A stretch of 7,014 bases of DNA, taken from contig QNFK01000090.1 of assembly GCA_003645495.1 (NCBI GenBank), positions 1 through 7,014 on the forward strand, given 5' to 3'. Position numbers and translations under genes: made by a program. The notes below the pieces were generated by a model, which was given only the letters and a program-made list of their open reading frames with translations, made no database searches and was not told where the DNA came from. This DNA comes from Gammaproteobacteria bacterium. Lineage in GTDB: Bacteria; Pseudomonadota; Gammaproteobacteria; Steroidobacterales; Woeseiaceae. Numbering within the stretch: the first letter of the stretch is position 1; every line of letters begins with the position of its first letter. Positions 1-5,525 of this stretch are shown here, piece after piece.

Positions 1-1
1 T

Positions 2-133
2 GCGCTCAAGCGCGGCAAGACGAAGCGGATTCGCGCTATTGCGTTCGTCCTGGCGCTTTTGACTTTCGCCTATGTGGTCGGCGTGGCGTTAAGCAAATCA
101 GCCGCCAGCTGGATTGCCATTCTCTCCACCTGA
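2..133 (+). CDS. SirB2-family membrane protein, C-terminal fragment (5' end outside window)
   Basis: Reading from base 2 gives 43 sense codons and a TGA at 131-133. The visible peptide begins with a basic stretch (ALKRGKTKRIRA), followed by a hydrophobic helix of about 20 residues (IAFVLALLTFAYVVGVAL) and a short SKSAASWIAIL tail. The basic loop plus last transmembrane helix resembles the C-terminus of SirB2-family inner-membrane proteins (named after Salmonella 'invasion gene expression up-regulator'), whose molecular role is poorly known. The family match is from memory of this short motif. It is the only plus-strand gene in the window and converges on the histidine kinase gene, with four bases between the two stop codons. 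Most of the gene, including its start, lies off the left edge. That it is a real coding end is fairly likely; the family name is less sure. Confidence 0.66.
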   Translation, partial: ALKRGKTKRIRAIAFVLALLTFAYVVGVALSKSAASWIAILST

Positions 134-137
134 CCTG

Positions 138-2033
138 CTATTCCGGCGGCACCTGCCCTGTCTTGATCGCCATCCGGGCAACCTCAAGCAGATGATCCGT
201 ATTGATCGGTTTGTTCATGATCGCACTATTTTCGGTCAACCTCGCCTCCTGCACGACTTTCGAGGTATCTCCACTCACGATAAAGGCCGGAATATTGCTG
301 TTAAACTCCTTGCGGATCTCGGCAACAGCTTCGACGCCAGTCGAACCATCGAGCAGGTGATAATCAGAAATGATGAGTTGTGGCGCCTGGTCGAGATGTT
401 TGGCAACTGCACGTGCTTCCAGCGCAGAAGCGGCCATCGCCACCCGAAATCCTTCAGCTTCCAGCAACAGGCCCCACGCGTTAGCCACTTTCACGTCATC
501 TTCTATAAGAATTATCAAACCCGTTACCGCCGGCTGCGATTCGGTATCGGCAGCGCTTTCTTCATCCAACACTTGCGCCGATGTCCGCTTGACTATCGGC
601 AGGCACACTGAAAACGTCGAGCCGTTGCCGGGGTCCGATGCGACGTTGATTTCGTGTCGCAGCAAGTCTGCCAGCCGCTTAACGATAGCCAGGCCAAGGC
701 CGAAGCCTTCCTTGTCAGTGCCGGGCGTCTTGATCTGATGAAATTCCAGAAATATCTCTTCGATCTGATCTTCTGCGATACCAATGCCGCTGTCGGAGAC
801 ATCGATCCAGAGATTGCCGCTCTCTTCACGGCAGGAAAGTTTCACGTTGCCTTTGTCCGTGTAACGTATCGCGTTCGAGACGAAATTCTGAATTATTTCT
901 GCCAATAGATTCGGGTCACTACGAATTAACGTGTTGCAGGTGTCCGCGCTAAAACTGAGTCCTTTCTGCCTCGCCTGGCGCGAAAACTCGGCCGACAACC
1001 TGTCTACCAGCCGCTGAATAGGAAATTCCTCGAACTCGGGTTCGACCGCACCAGCATCCAGCCTGCTGATATCCAGCAGGGAGTTCAGGAGGTTGGTCAT
1101 GGCATCCAGTGAATGTTGCTGGCCTTCCACCATTTCCAGTGCCAGCGGTCCCTTGACCGTTCTTCTCAGGGCTCCATTAAGCAGGCTCAACGCCTGGACA
1201 GGCTGGCGCAGGTCGTGACTTGCGGCGGCAAGAAAAGCAGAATTCGCTTTGTTCGCTCTTTCAGCCGCTTGCCGGGCGTCGATAAGTTCCTGCTCCATTT
1301 TTTTTCTGCTGGTTACATCACGAATAACGCTGGAGACGAATGCGCCTGATGCGGACGTTACCGGGCTAAGACTGATTTCGACCGGAAATTCAGAGCCGTC
1401 CTTACGCCGGCCGTGAAGATCCATATCGAGACCCATCGGTCGCAGATGTGGATCGCCCGAAAAAAAGGCCCGATGGCTGATGTGGTGTTCCCGCAGTGAC
1501 ATTGGCAGGAGCATCTCAACTTCTTGTCCGAGCATGTCCTGCCGCGAGTAGCCGAACATTCGCTCTGCCTGAGCATTAACCACGGCGATCTTGCCGTAAT
1601 GATCGATAATTACCATCGCATCCGGCGCGGATTCCAGGATGTTTTTGAAGTAGGCCTCAGAGGTGTCGTCTGCCGATATGTCGCGAATCGTACTGGATAT
1701 CAGCATGCCCTCGTCAGTCTCGACAGGTGTAAGCGCGATTTCTGCCTCGAATATACGTCCGTCTTTACGTTGGGCCTTCAGGCCTAACCCGGAAACCGCT
1801 GGTCGGGATCGCGGCGACTTCACAAAATTTTTGCGATGCGTCTCGTGCTTTTCCCTGAACATGTCGGGCATCAATGCTTCGACTTTCTTGCCAGTCATCT
1901 CGCCACTTTCGTATGCAAAGAGCTGCTCGGCCCGGTTGTTGGCGTAAACAACGCATCCTTCGGCGTTTACCACAACAATTGCGTCGTGGGACGATTCAAG
2001 AATTTCCTGAGCGGCATCAGACTTGAGGTTCAT
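138..2033 (-). CDS. PAS-PAS hybrid sensor histidine kinase/response regulator
   Basis: A 631-residue hybrid kinase with no signal peptide or membrane helix, so probably cytoplasmic. Domains in order: PAS 1 (about 8-120), PAS 2 (about 128-243), a short coiled linker (about 244-265), HisKA with H-box SHDLRQP and phospho-acceptor His273, HATPase_c with N-box NFVSNAIRY (383-391), G1 DSGIGI (414-419) and G2 GFGLGLAI (443-450), then a receiver domain (about 505-625) with acidic residues Glu511/Asp512/Asp513, acceptor Asp557, Ser587 and Lys608. All catalytic residues are present. No HPt domain or DNA-binding output is fused, so the phosphoryl group must go to a partner outside the window, or the receiver acts as a sink or feedback module. 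The two PAS domains resemble each other and look like an internal duplication. The ATG at 2033 has no good Shine-Dalgarno sequence. The gene follows fghA on the same strand after 271 bases, so co-transcription is uncertain. The signal is unknown. Confidence 0.93.
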   Translation of the reverse strand: MNLKSDAAQEILESSHDAIVVVNAEGCVVYANNRAEQLFAYESGEMTGKKVEALMPDMFREKHETHRKNFVKSPRSRPAVSGLGLKAQRKDGRIFEAEIALTPVETDEGMLISSTIRDISADDTSEAYFKNILESAPDAMVIIDHYGKIAVVNAQAERMFGYSRQDMLGQEVEMLLPMSLREHHISHRAFFSGDPHLRPMGLDMDLHGRRKDGSEFPVEISLSPVTSASGAFVSSVIRDVTSRKKMEQELIDARQAAERANKANSAFLAAASHDLRQPVQALSLLNGALRRTVKGPLALEMVEGQQHSLDAMTNLLNSLLDISRLDAGAVEPEFEEFPIQRLVDRLSAEFSRQARQKGLSFSADTCNTLIRSDPNLLAEIIQNFVSNAIRYTDKGNVKLSCREESGNLWIDVSDSGIGIAEDQIEEIFLEFHQIKTPGTDKEGFGLGLAIVKRLADLLRHEINVASDPGNGSTFSVCLPIVKRTSAQVLDEESAADTESQPAVTGLIILIEDDVKVANAWGLLLEAEGFRVAMAASALEARAVAKHLDQAPQLIISDYHLLDGSTGVEAVAEIRKEFNSNIPAFIVSGDTSKVVQEARLTENSAIMNKPINTDHLLEVARMAIKTGQVPPE

Positions 2034-2304
2034 GGCATGAGGTCAACGTTTTCTGTTATTTCGCGAATGGCGGCACTTTGTACGGCTCGAGCAAAAGTAT
2101 ACATCGCCCTGTCCGTACCCGACCTATGAAGCCTGTCAGTGCCACATTCAGAAATCCGTGTTTGTACCTAGCCCGAATATTTCAAGAGTGACGGCTTCCA
2201 ATTAAGAAAATGGTAGATGATTCGAACGATTCAGCATTTATCGGCTCATTTCGAAGAGTTTCCGTCCCGCCCACTCATGAAGTATTCGGCCAGCCTGACT
2301 GCGT

Positions 2305-3153
2305 TTACTGCAAAACACTCGCGTGATGTCGCAAATGATCTTCCATGAATGTCGATATAAAGAAATATCCGTGATCGTAGCCATCATGTCGGCGTAATTC
2401 GAGAGCCACTCCTTTTTCAGCGCACGCTGCCTCGAATAAGTGCGGATGTAGTTCCTGCCCCAGGAACTGGTCGCTCAGGCCCTGGTCGATCAGAATCTTG
2501 TGCTCGGGAACCGATTGCAGCCCTTTGACCAGTTCGGTCGCATCATATTCAGTCCAGGCTGATCGATCGCTGCCAAGGTAGTTACCGAGCGCCTTTTCTC
2601 CCCACGGACAGTTGCACGGACTGCATATCGGTGCAAAAGCCGATATTGAGGTGAATATCTGCGGATTTTTCAAGCCCATTGTTAATGCGCCGTGTCCGCC
2701 CATCGAATGGCCGGTGATGCCTTGCCGGCTTTGGTCCACCGGGAAATTGGACGCCAGCGTCTCCTGTAGCTCCGTTGTCAGGTAGTCATACATATTAAAA
2801 TGCTTGTTCCACGGATCCTGCGTGGCGTTCAGGTAGAAACCTGCACCGAGACCGAAGTCCCAGGCACCATCCGGATCATCAGGTACGCCTTCACCACGCG
2901 GGCTCGTGTCTGGCGCGATCAGCATCAGGCCGAGCTCTGCAGCAACGCGTTGGGCGCCGCTCTTGATCATGAAAGTTTCTTCTGTACAGGTGAGGCCGGC
3001 GAGGTAAGTGACGACGGGCACGGGTCCGGATTTCGCCTGTGGCGGTTGATAGACCGAAAATTGCATGGAGCAATTGTTGGCGGTGGAATTGTGCCGATAG
3101 AAGCCGAGGGTGCCGTCGAAGCAGTTGTGTTCGGAGATTGTTTCTATGGTCAT
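2305..3153 (-). CDS. fghA: S-formylglutathione hydrolase
   Basis: A 282-residue alpha/beta-hydrolase of the esterase D family and of the usual length. It hydrolyses S-formylglutathione to glutathione and formate, the second step of glutathione-dependent formaldehyde detoxification in the cytoplasm. The serine-hydrolase elbow GHSMGGHGAL places the nucleophile at Ser150. The other triad members are Asp228 (in LSDQFL) and His261 (in GYDHGYFF). The family motifs YLAGLTCTEETF (50-61, oxyanion region) and APDTSPRGEGVP (80-91) are intact. The start is the ATG at 3153, with AGGA at 3160-3163, six bases upstream. In many bacteria the gene sits beside the glutathione-dependent formaldehyde dehydrogenase (frmA/adhC); no such gene is visible here, although the partner could lie elsewhere in the genome. 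The 5' side is the REP-like repeat block, so any promoter must lie within or beyond it. The symbol could also be frmB or yeiG by E. coli convention. Confidence 0.95.
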   Translation of the reverse strand: MTIETISEHNCFDGTLGFYRHNSTANNCSMQFSVYQPPQAKSGPVPVVTYLAGLTCTEETFMIKSGAQRVAAELGLMLIAPDTSPRGEGVPDDPDGAWDFGLGAGFYLNATQDPWNKHFNMYDYLTTELQETLASNFPVDQSRQGITGHSMGGHGALTMGLKNPQIFTSISAFAPICSPCNCPWGEKALGNYLGSDRSAWTEYDATELVKGLQSVPEHKILIDQGLSDQFLGQELHPHLFEAACAEKGVALELRRHDGYDHGYFFISTFMEDHLRHHASVLQ

Positions 3154-3170
3154 GGGGATTCCTGCATCAT

Positions 3171-3274
3171 TTGTTGGAGCCCGTCCTGACGGGCGAGTTC
3201 GCTATAGCCGATCGTCCGCTCGATGGGTGGCTTCGTTTGAGCGGCTGTGGTTGGTTGGGTTTTGCATACTAATG
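3171..3274. repeat. 104-bp tandem repeat, copy 1
   Basis: The first of two adjacent direct copies with a period of 104 bases. It opens with TTGTTGGAGC, contains the REP-like core (3173-3196), a second short inverted repeat CCGCTC (3216-3221) / GAGCGG (3239-3244), a GT-rich stretch, and closes with TTTTGCATACTAATG. It differs from copy 2 at four positions (offsets 16, 32, 34 and 36); offsets 37-104 are identical. It begins 18 bases upstream of the fghA start codon. Open reading frames that cross it are artefacts of the repeat. Confidence 0.9.
3173..3196 (+). repeat. REP-like palindromic core 1
   Basis: A GTTGGA head followed by a 7-bp stem, GCCCGTC and GACGGGC, around a two-base loop (CT here, CC in the other two cores), then GA. 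The layout of a GTxGG-type head followed by an imperfect GC-rich stem resembles REP elements of gammaproteobacteria, which are mobilised by RAYT (TnpA-REP) transposases. No RAYT gene lies in this window. The loop-only difference from the other cores leaves the stem intact. Confidence 0.75.
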
Positions 3275-3378
3275 TTGTTGGAGCCCGTCCCGACGGGCGA
3301 GTTCGTTTTGGCCGATCGTCCGCTCGATGGGTGGCTTCGTTTGAGCGGCTGTGGTTGGTTGGGTTTTGCATACTAATG
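3275..3378. repeat. 104-bp tandem repeat, copy 2
   Basis: The second direct copy, about 96% identical to copy 1 (100 of 104 positions) and immediately abutting it. The first seven bases of a third copy (TTGTTGG, 3379-3385) follow, after which the match to the unit start is lost. The 13-mer GTTGGGTTTTGCA from the end of each unit (3254-3266 and 3358-3370) occurs a third time at 3381-3393. The array therefore seems to have been interrupted or rearranged at its right end. Confidence 0.9.
3277..3300 (+). repeat. REP-like palindromic core 2
   Basis: The same 24-base core as at 3173-3196 except for its CC loop. It is identical over all 24 bases to the reverse complement of 3424-3447. With that inverted core it forms a head-to-head pair flanking the 32-base palindrome, similar to the paired arrangement of BIMEs (bacterial interspersed mosaic elements). 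Confidence 0.78.
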
Positions 3379-3391
3379 TTGTTGGGTTTTG

Positions 3392-3423
3392 CAAACAATT
3401 TGGAACATATTCCAAATTGTTTG
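3392..3423. repeat. 32-bp palindrome with 14-bp perfect arms
   Basis: The left arm (3392-3405) reads CAAACAATTTGGAA and the right arm (3410-3423) is its exact reverse complement, separated by the four-base loop CATA. It is AT-rich, unlike the GC-rich REP cores on either side. On the minus strand, which carries fabB transcription, no T-tract follows the stem, so it does not look like a standard intrinsic terminator. It could fold as an mRNA 3'-end hairpin or be a protein-binding palindrome; the sequence does not decide. Confidence 0.85.
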
Positions 3424-3447
3424 TCGCCCGTCGGGACGGGCTCCAAC
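3424..3447 (-). repeat. REP-like palindromic core 3, inverted
   Basis: The exact reverse complement of core 2 (24 of 24 bases). It begins one base beyond the 32-bp palindrome. It lies 79 bases past the fabB stop codon, so a fabA-fabB transcript that runs on would contain this hairpin first, then the AT-rich palindrome, then the two 104-bp units. REP hairpins at operon ends can stabilise upstream mRNA or contribute to termination; that role here is inferred. Confidence 0.78.
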
Positions 3448-3526
3448 GAGCCTTTTCTACAATTTTTTTGTGAAGAGTAAGTTGAATTTTGCGTAAACTT
3501 TTGCGGCCGCATTTCCGGACATTGAT

Positions 3527-4738
3527 TTAGATCTTTTGCATTACCAGGGTCGCGTTGGTGCCGCCGAAACCGAAGCTGTTGGTCATCGCTGTGGTCAATC
3601 CGGCGTTGTCGATTCTTTCGGTGACCAGCGGCATGCCCTCAGCCGCCGGGTCGAGATCAGTGACATTGATTGATGGCGCGATAAAGTCGTGCTGCATCAT
3701 CAGCAGGCAGTGAATTGTTTCGTGCGCACCAGTCGCGCCGAGTGAATGCCCGCACAGTGATTTTGTCGAGGCAAATCGTGGAATCTTGTCGCCAAAAACT
3801 TCCTTGATCGCAGCAAGCTCCCTGCTGTCACCGACGGGAGTGCTGGTTCCGTGCGTGTTGATATAGTCAATGGGGGCATCTACTGTCGAACGTGCAAGCT
3901 GCATGCAGCGGACTGCACCCTCGCCTGATGGCGCAACCATATCAAAGCCATCAGAGGTTGCGCCGTAGCCGGTTAACTCGGCGTATATTTTTGCGCCGCG
4001 CGCAATCGCATGCTCATATTCTTCGACCACAACCATGCCGGCCCCGGATGCGATTACGAAACCGTCGCGACTCTGATCGTAGGGTCTCGATGCCGTTGCC
4101 GGCGTATCGTTATATTTTGATGACAATGCGCCCATTGCGTCGAACAGGCTGGCCAAGGTCCAGTGATCTTCCTCACCACCGCCGGCAAAGACGATATCCT
4201 GTTTGCCCAGTTGGATCTGTTCCGCCGCAGCACCTATACAGTGCGCACTGGTCGCACAGGCGGACGTAATCGAGTAATTGACGCCCTTGATTTTGAATGG
4301 TGTCGCGAGACAGGCGGAAACGGTACTGCCCATCGTTCGTGGGACCAGGTACGGTCCCATTTTCCGTACACCTTTTTCACGTAGCTTGTCCGCGCCCTCG
4401 ACAATGTTTGAACTCGACGCGCCACCGGAGGATGCGATGAGTCCCGATCGCGGGTTGGAAACATCACTTTCTTCCAGGCCGGCATCGTCGATGGACTGTT
4501 GCATCGCGATATACGCGTACGCTGCAGCATCACCCATGAACCGCCGTACTTTGCGATCTATGTGTTCGGTTAAGTCGATATCGATGCTGCCGCTGATTTG
4601 ACTGCGCAGGCCCATTTCGGCAAAACTTTCATTGAAACTGATGCCGGAACGACCCGCACGCAACGATTCAACAACTTCGTCCTGGGAATTGCCCAGGCAC
4701 GACACGACTCCAAGACCGGATATCACTACTCGGCGCAC
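3527..4738 (-). CDS. fabB: 3-oxoacyl-[acyl-carrier-protein] synthase I
   Basis: A 403-residue thiolase-fold condensing enzyme, the usual length for FabB. It condenses malonyl-ACP with acyl-ACP in the cytoplasm and is the family member that elongates cis-3-decenoyl-ACP into the unsaturated branch. The catalytic triad is present: Cys161 in SACATSAHC, His296 in THGTSTPVGD and His331 in GHSLGATGAHE, matching Cys163/His298/His333 of E. coli FabB. The C-terminal NSFGFGGTNATLVM motif is intact. Close likeness to FabB throughout, together with the adjacent fabA, favours FabB over FabF. The start is the GTG at 4738, which gives MRRVVISGLG like E. coli MKRAVITGLG. An ATG two bases earlier is out of frame and reaches a stop after four codons. 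It follows fabA by nine bases and is probably translationally coupled to it. Downstream is the REP-like block, with no obvious intrinsic terminator. Confidence 0.97.
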   Translation of the reverse strand: MRRVVISGLGVVSCLGNSQDEVVESLRAGRSGISFNESFAEMGLRSQISGSIDIDLTEHIDRKVRRFMGDAAAYAYIAMQQSIDDAGLEESDVSNPRSGLIASSGGASSSNIVEGADKLREKGVRKMGPYLVPRTMGSTVSACLATPFKIKGVNYSITSACATSAHCIGAAAEQIQLGKQDIVFAGGGEEDHWTLASLFDAMGALSSKYNDTPATASRPYDQSRDGFVIASGAGMVVVEEYEHAIARGAKIYAELTGYGATSDGFDMVAPSGEGAVRCMQLARSTVDAPIDYINTHGTSTPVGDSRELAAIKEVFGDKIPRFASTKSLCGHSLGATGAHETIHCLLMMQHDFIAPSINVTDLDPAAEGMPLVTERIDNAGLTTAMTNSFGFGGTNATLVMQKI

Positions 4739-4743
4739 ATTGG

Positions 4744-4749
4744 CTCCTT
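4744..4749 (-). promoter_or_regulatory. fabB ribosome-binding site overlapping the fabA stop codon
   Basis: On the minus strand AAGGAG occupies these positions, sharing two bases with the fabA TAA (4750-4748). It lies five bases from the fabB GTG at 4738, against three bases from the out-of-frame ATG at 4740, so spacing supports the GTG. The overlap places termination of FabA on top of the fabB initiation site, which favours coupled translation. Confidence 0.8.
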
Positions 4750-5305
4750 AGAAATTATCAGTGGAAGTGAACAGGCCGACGCGAAGATCCTCGGCCTTGT
4801 AAATCTCGCGACCATCGACGGATACAGTTCCATCCGCGATTGCCAGCATCAGTTTGCGCGTTATCATGCGCTTAATTTGCAGATTAAACGTTACCAGTTT
4901 TGCGGTAGGCAATATCTGCCCGCTGAATTTGACCTTACCGGCGCCAAGCGCTCGCCCACGGCCCTTTAATCCTGACCAGACGAGGAAAAAACCGATTAGT
5001 TGCCACAAGGCGTCCAGACCGAGGCAACCCGGCATCACCGGATCTCCCTGAAAGTGGCACTTGAAGAACCACAGGTCCGGATTAATATCCAGCTCCGCGA
5101 TGATCTCGCCCTTGCCGTATTGGCCGCCGTTATTGGTAATCAGGGTTACCCGATCCGTCATCAGCATGTCGGGCAGCGGTAGCTTTGCGCTTTCCGGATC
5201 GAACAACTCTCCGCGCGCGCACTGCAGCAGTTCCTCATAGTTATAGGAGGTTTGTCGTCCGGGCGGGCAACCGTCCGAACTACTGGTTTCGTCAATATTG
5301 GTCAT
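4748..5305 (-). CDS. fabA: 3-hydroxydecanoyl-ACP dehydratase/isomerase
   Basis: A 185-residue hot-dog-fold enzyme that dehydrates 3-hydroxydecanoyl-ACP and isomerises the trans-2 product to cis-3-decenoyl-ACP, the entry to unsaturated fatty acid synthesis. The active site is visible: His84 in FFKCHFQGDPVMPGCLG and Asp98 in LGLDALWQ, equivalent to His70 and Asp84 of E. coli FabA. The C-terminus AEDLRVGLF is typical. The protein is about 14 residues longer than E. coli FabA, all at the N-terminus (a polar, Ser/Thr-rich stretch). The next Met is residue 47, so the ATG at 5305 is the only reasonable ATG start. GGAGAG at 5309-5314 is a good ribosome-binding site, and an in-frame TAA lies about 20 bases upstream. 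The gene leads a fabA-fabB operon. Its promoter should lie between 5306 and the hairpin at 5424, but I cannot pick convincing -35/-10 boxes or a FadR/FabR operator. Confidence 0.98.
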   Translation of the reverse strand: MTNIDETSSSDGCPPGRQTSYNYEELLQCARGELFDPESAKLPLPDMLMTDRVTLITNNGGQYGKGEIIAELDINPDLWFFKCHFQGDPVMPGCLGLDALWQLIGFFLVWSGLKGRGRALGAGKVKFSGQILPTAKLVTFNLQIKRMITRKLMLAIADGTVSVDGREIYKAEDLRVGLFTSTDNF

Positions 5306-5422
5306 ACGCTCTCCGGCGCATAATTAGAAAAGAAGTGATTTCGCAAGAGTCCCGTCTTCGCCCGGGTCAGGCCAGCTCACCAGTGGACGCGTATCTTACC
5401 GAACAACTGCAATCGCTGCTGG

Positions 5423-5446
5423 AAAAATGCCGCATTGCGGCATTTT
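5423..5446 (-). terminator. Probable intrinsic terminator after paaE (possibly bidirectional)
   Basis: A perfect inverted repeat: AAAATGCCGC (5424-5433), loop ATT (5434-5436), GCGGCATTTT (5437-5446). On the minus strand the GC-rich stem is followed by five T residues (5427-5423), about 80 bases past the paaE stop codon and about 120 bases before the fabA start. The A-tract/T-tract symmetry would also work on the plus strand. It separates the paa operon from fabA-fabB and implies that fabA has its own promoter. Confidence 0.72.
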
Positions 5447-5525
5447 CGCCGGTAGTGCGAGGCGGAAAATAGTCGGTATTTGGCTTTGAGTCAAAGGCGT
5501 TACGAATCTGGTCTGGTAGTCGTTC

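Noticed and set aside
1062..1080. Perfect 7-bp hairpin CCTGCTG-ATATC-CAGCAGG
   Set aside because: It lies inside the conserved HisKA segment of the kinase (LLDISRLDAG); codon choice over a conserved motif explains it, and there is no T-tract.
2034..2304. Searched for a promoter, terminator or small gene between fghA and the kinase
   Set aside because: TTGGAA/TATTCG and TTGAAA/TACAAA pairs on the minus strand match consensus poorly or are badly spaced; no hairpin with a T-tract and no small frame with a ribosome-binding site were found.
3200..3210. TATAGC-like -10 box for fghA on the minus strand, present only in repeat copy 1
   Set aside because: No recognisable -35 lies 16-18 bases upstream; a single hexamer is not enough.
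3460..3470. T-tract (seven T) on the plus strand as a terminator
   Set aside because: No plus-strand gene leads into it, and the REP hairpin ends about 15 bases before it, so it is not placed like an intrinsic terminator.
3150..3512. Minus-strand 120-codon open frame, and plus-strand frames across 3039-3480, in the fabB-fghA gap
   Set aside because: They are built from the 104-bp repeats and REP cores, show repeated peptide blocks, overlap the fghA start and resemble no protein family. They are reading-frame artefacts of the repeats.
5306..5420. Possible FadR/FabR-type operator or promoter upstream of fabA (a CACTGGT half-site and TAATTAT near the start)
   Set aside because: Only one half of the FadR-like site is present, no dyad matches, and the TAATTAT lacks a good -35 at proper spacing and would leave almost no leader. 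Too weak to call.
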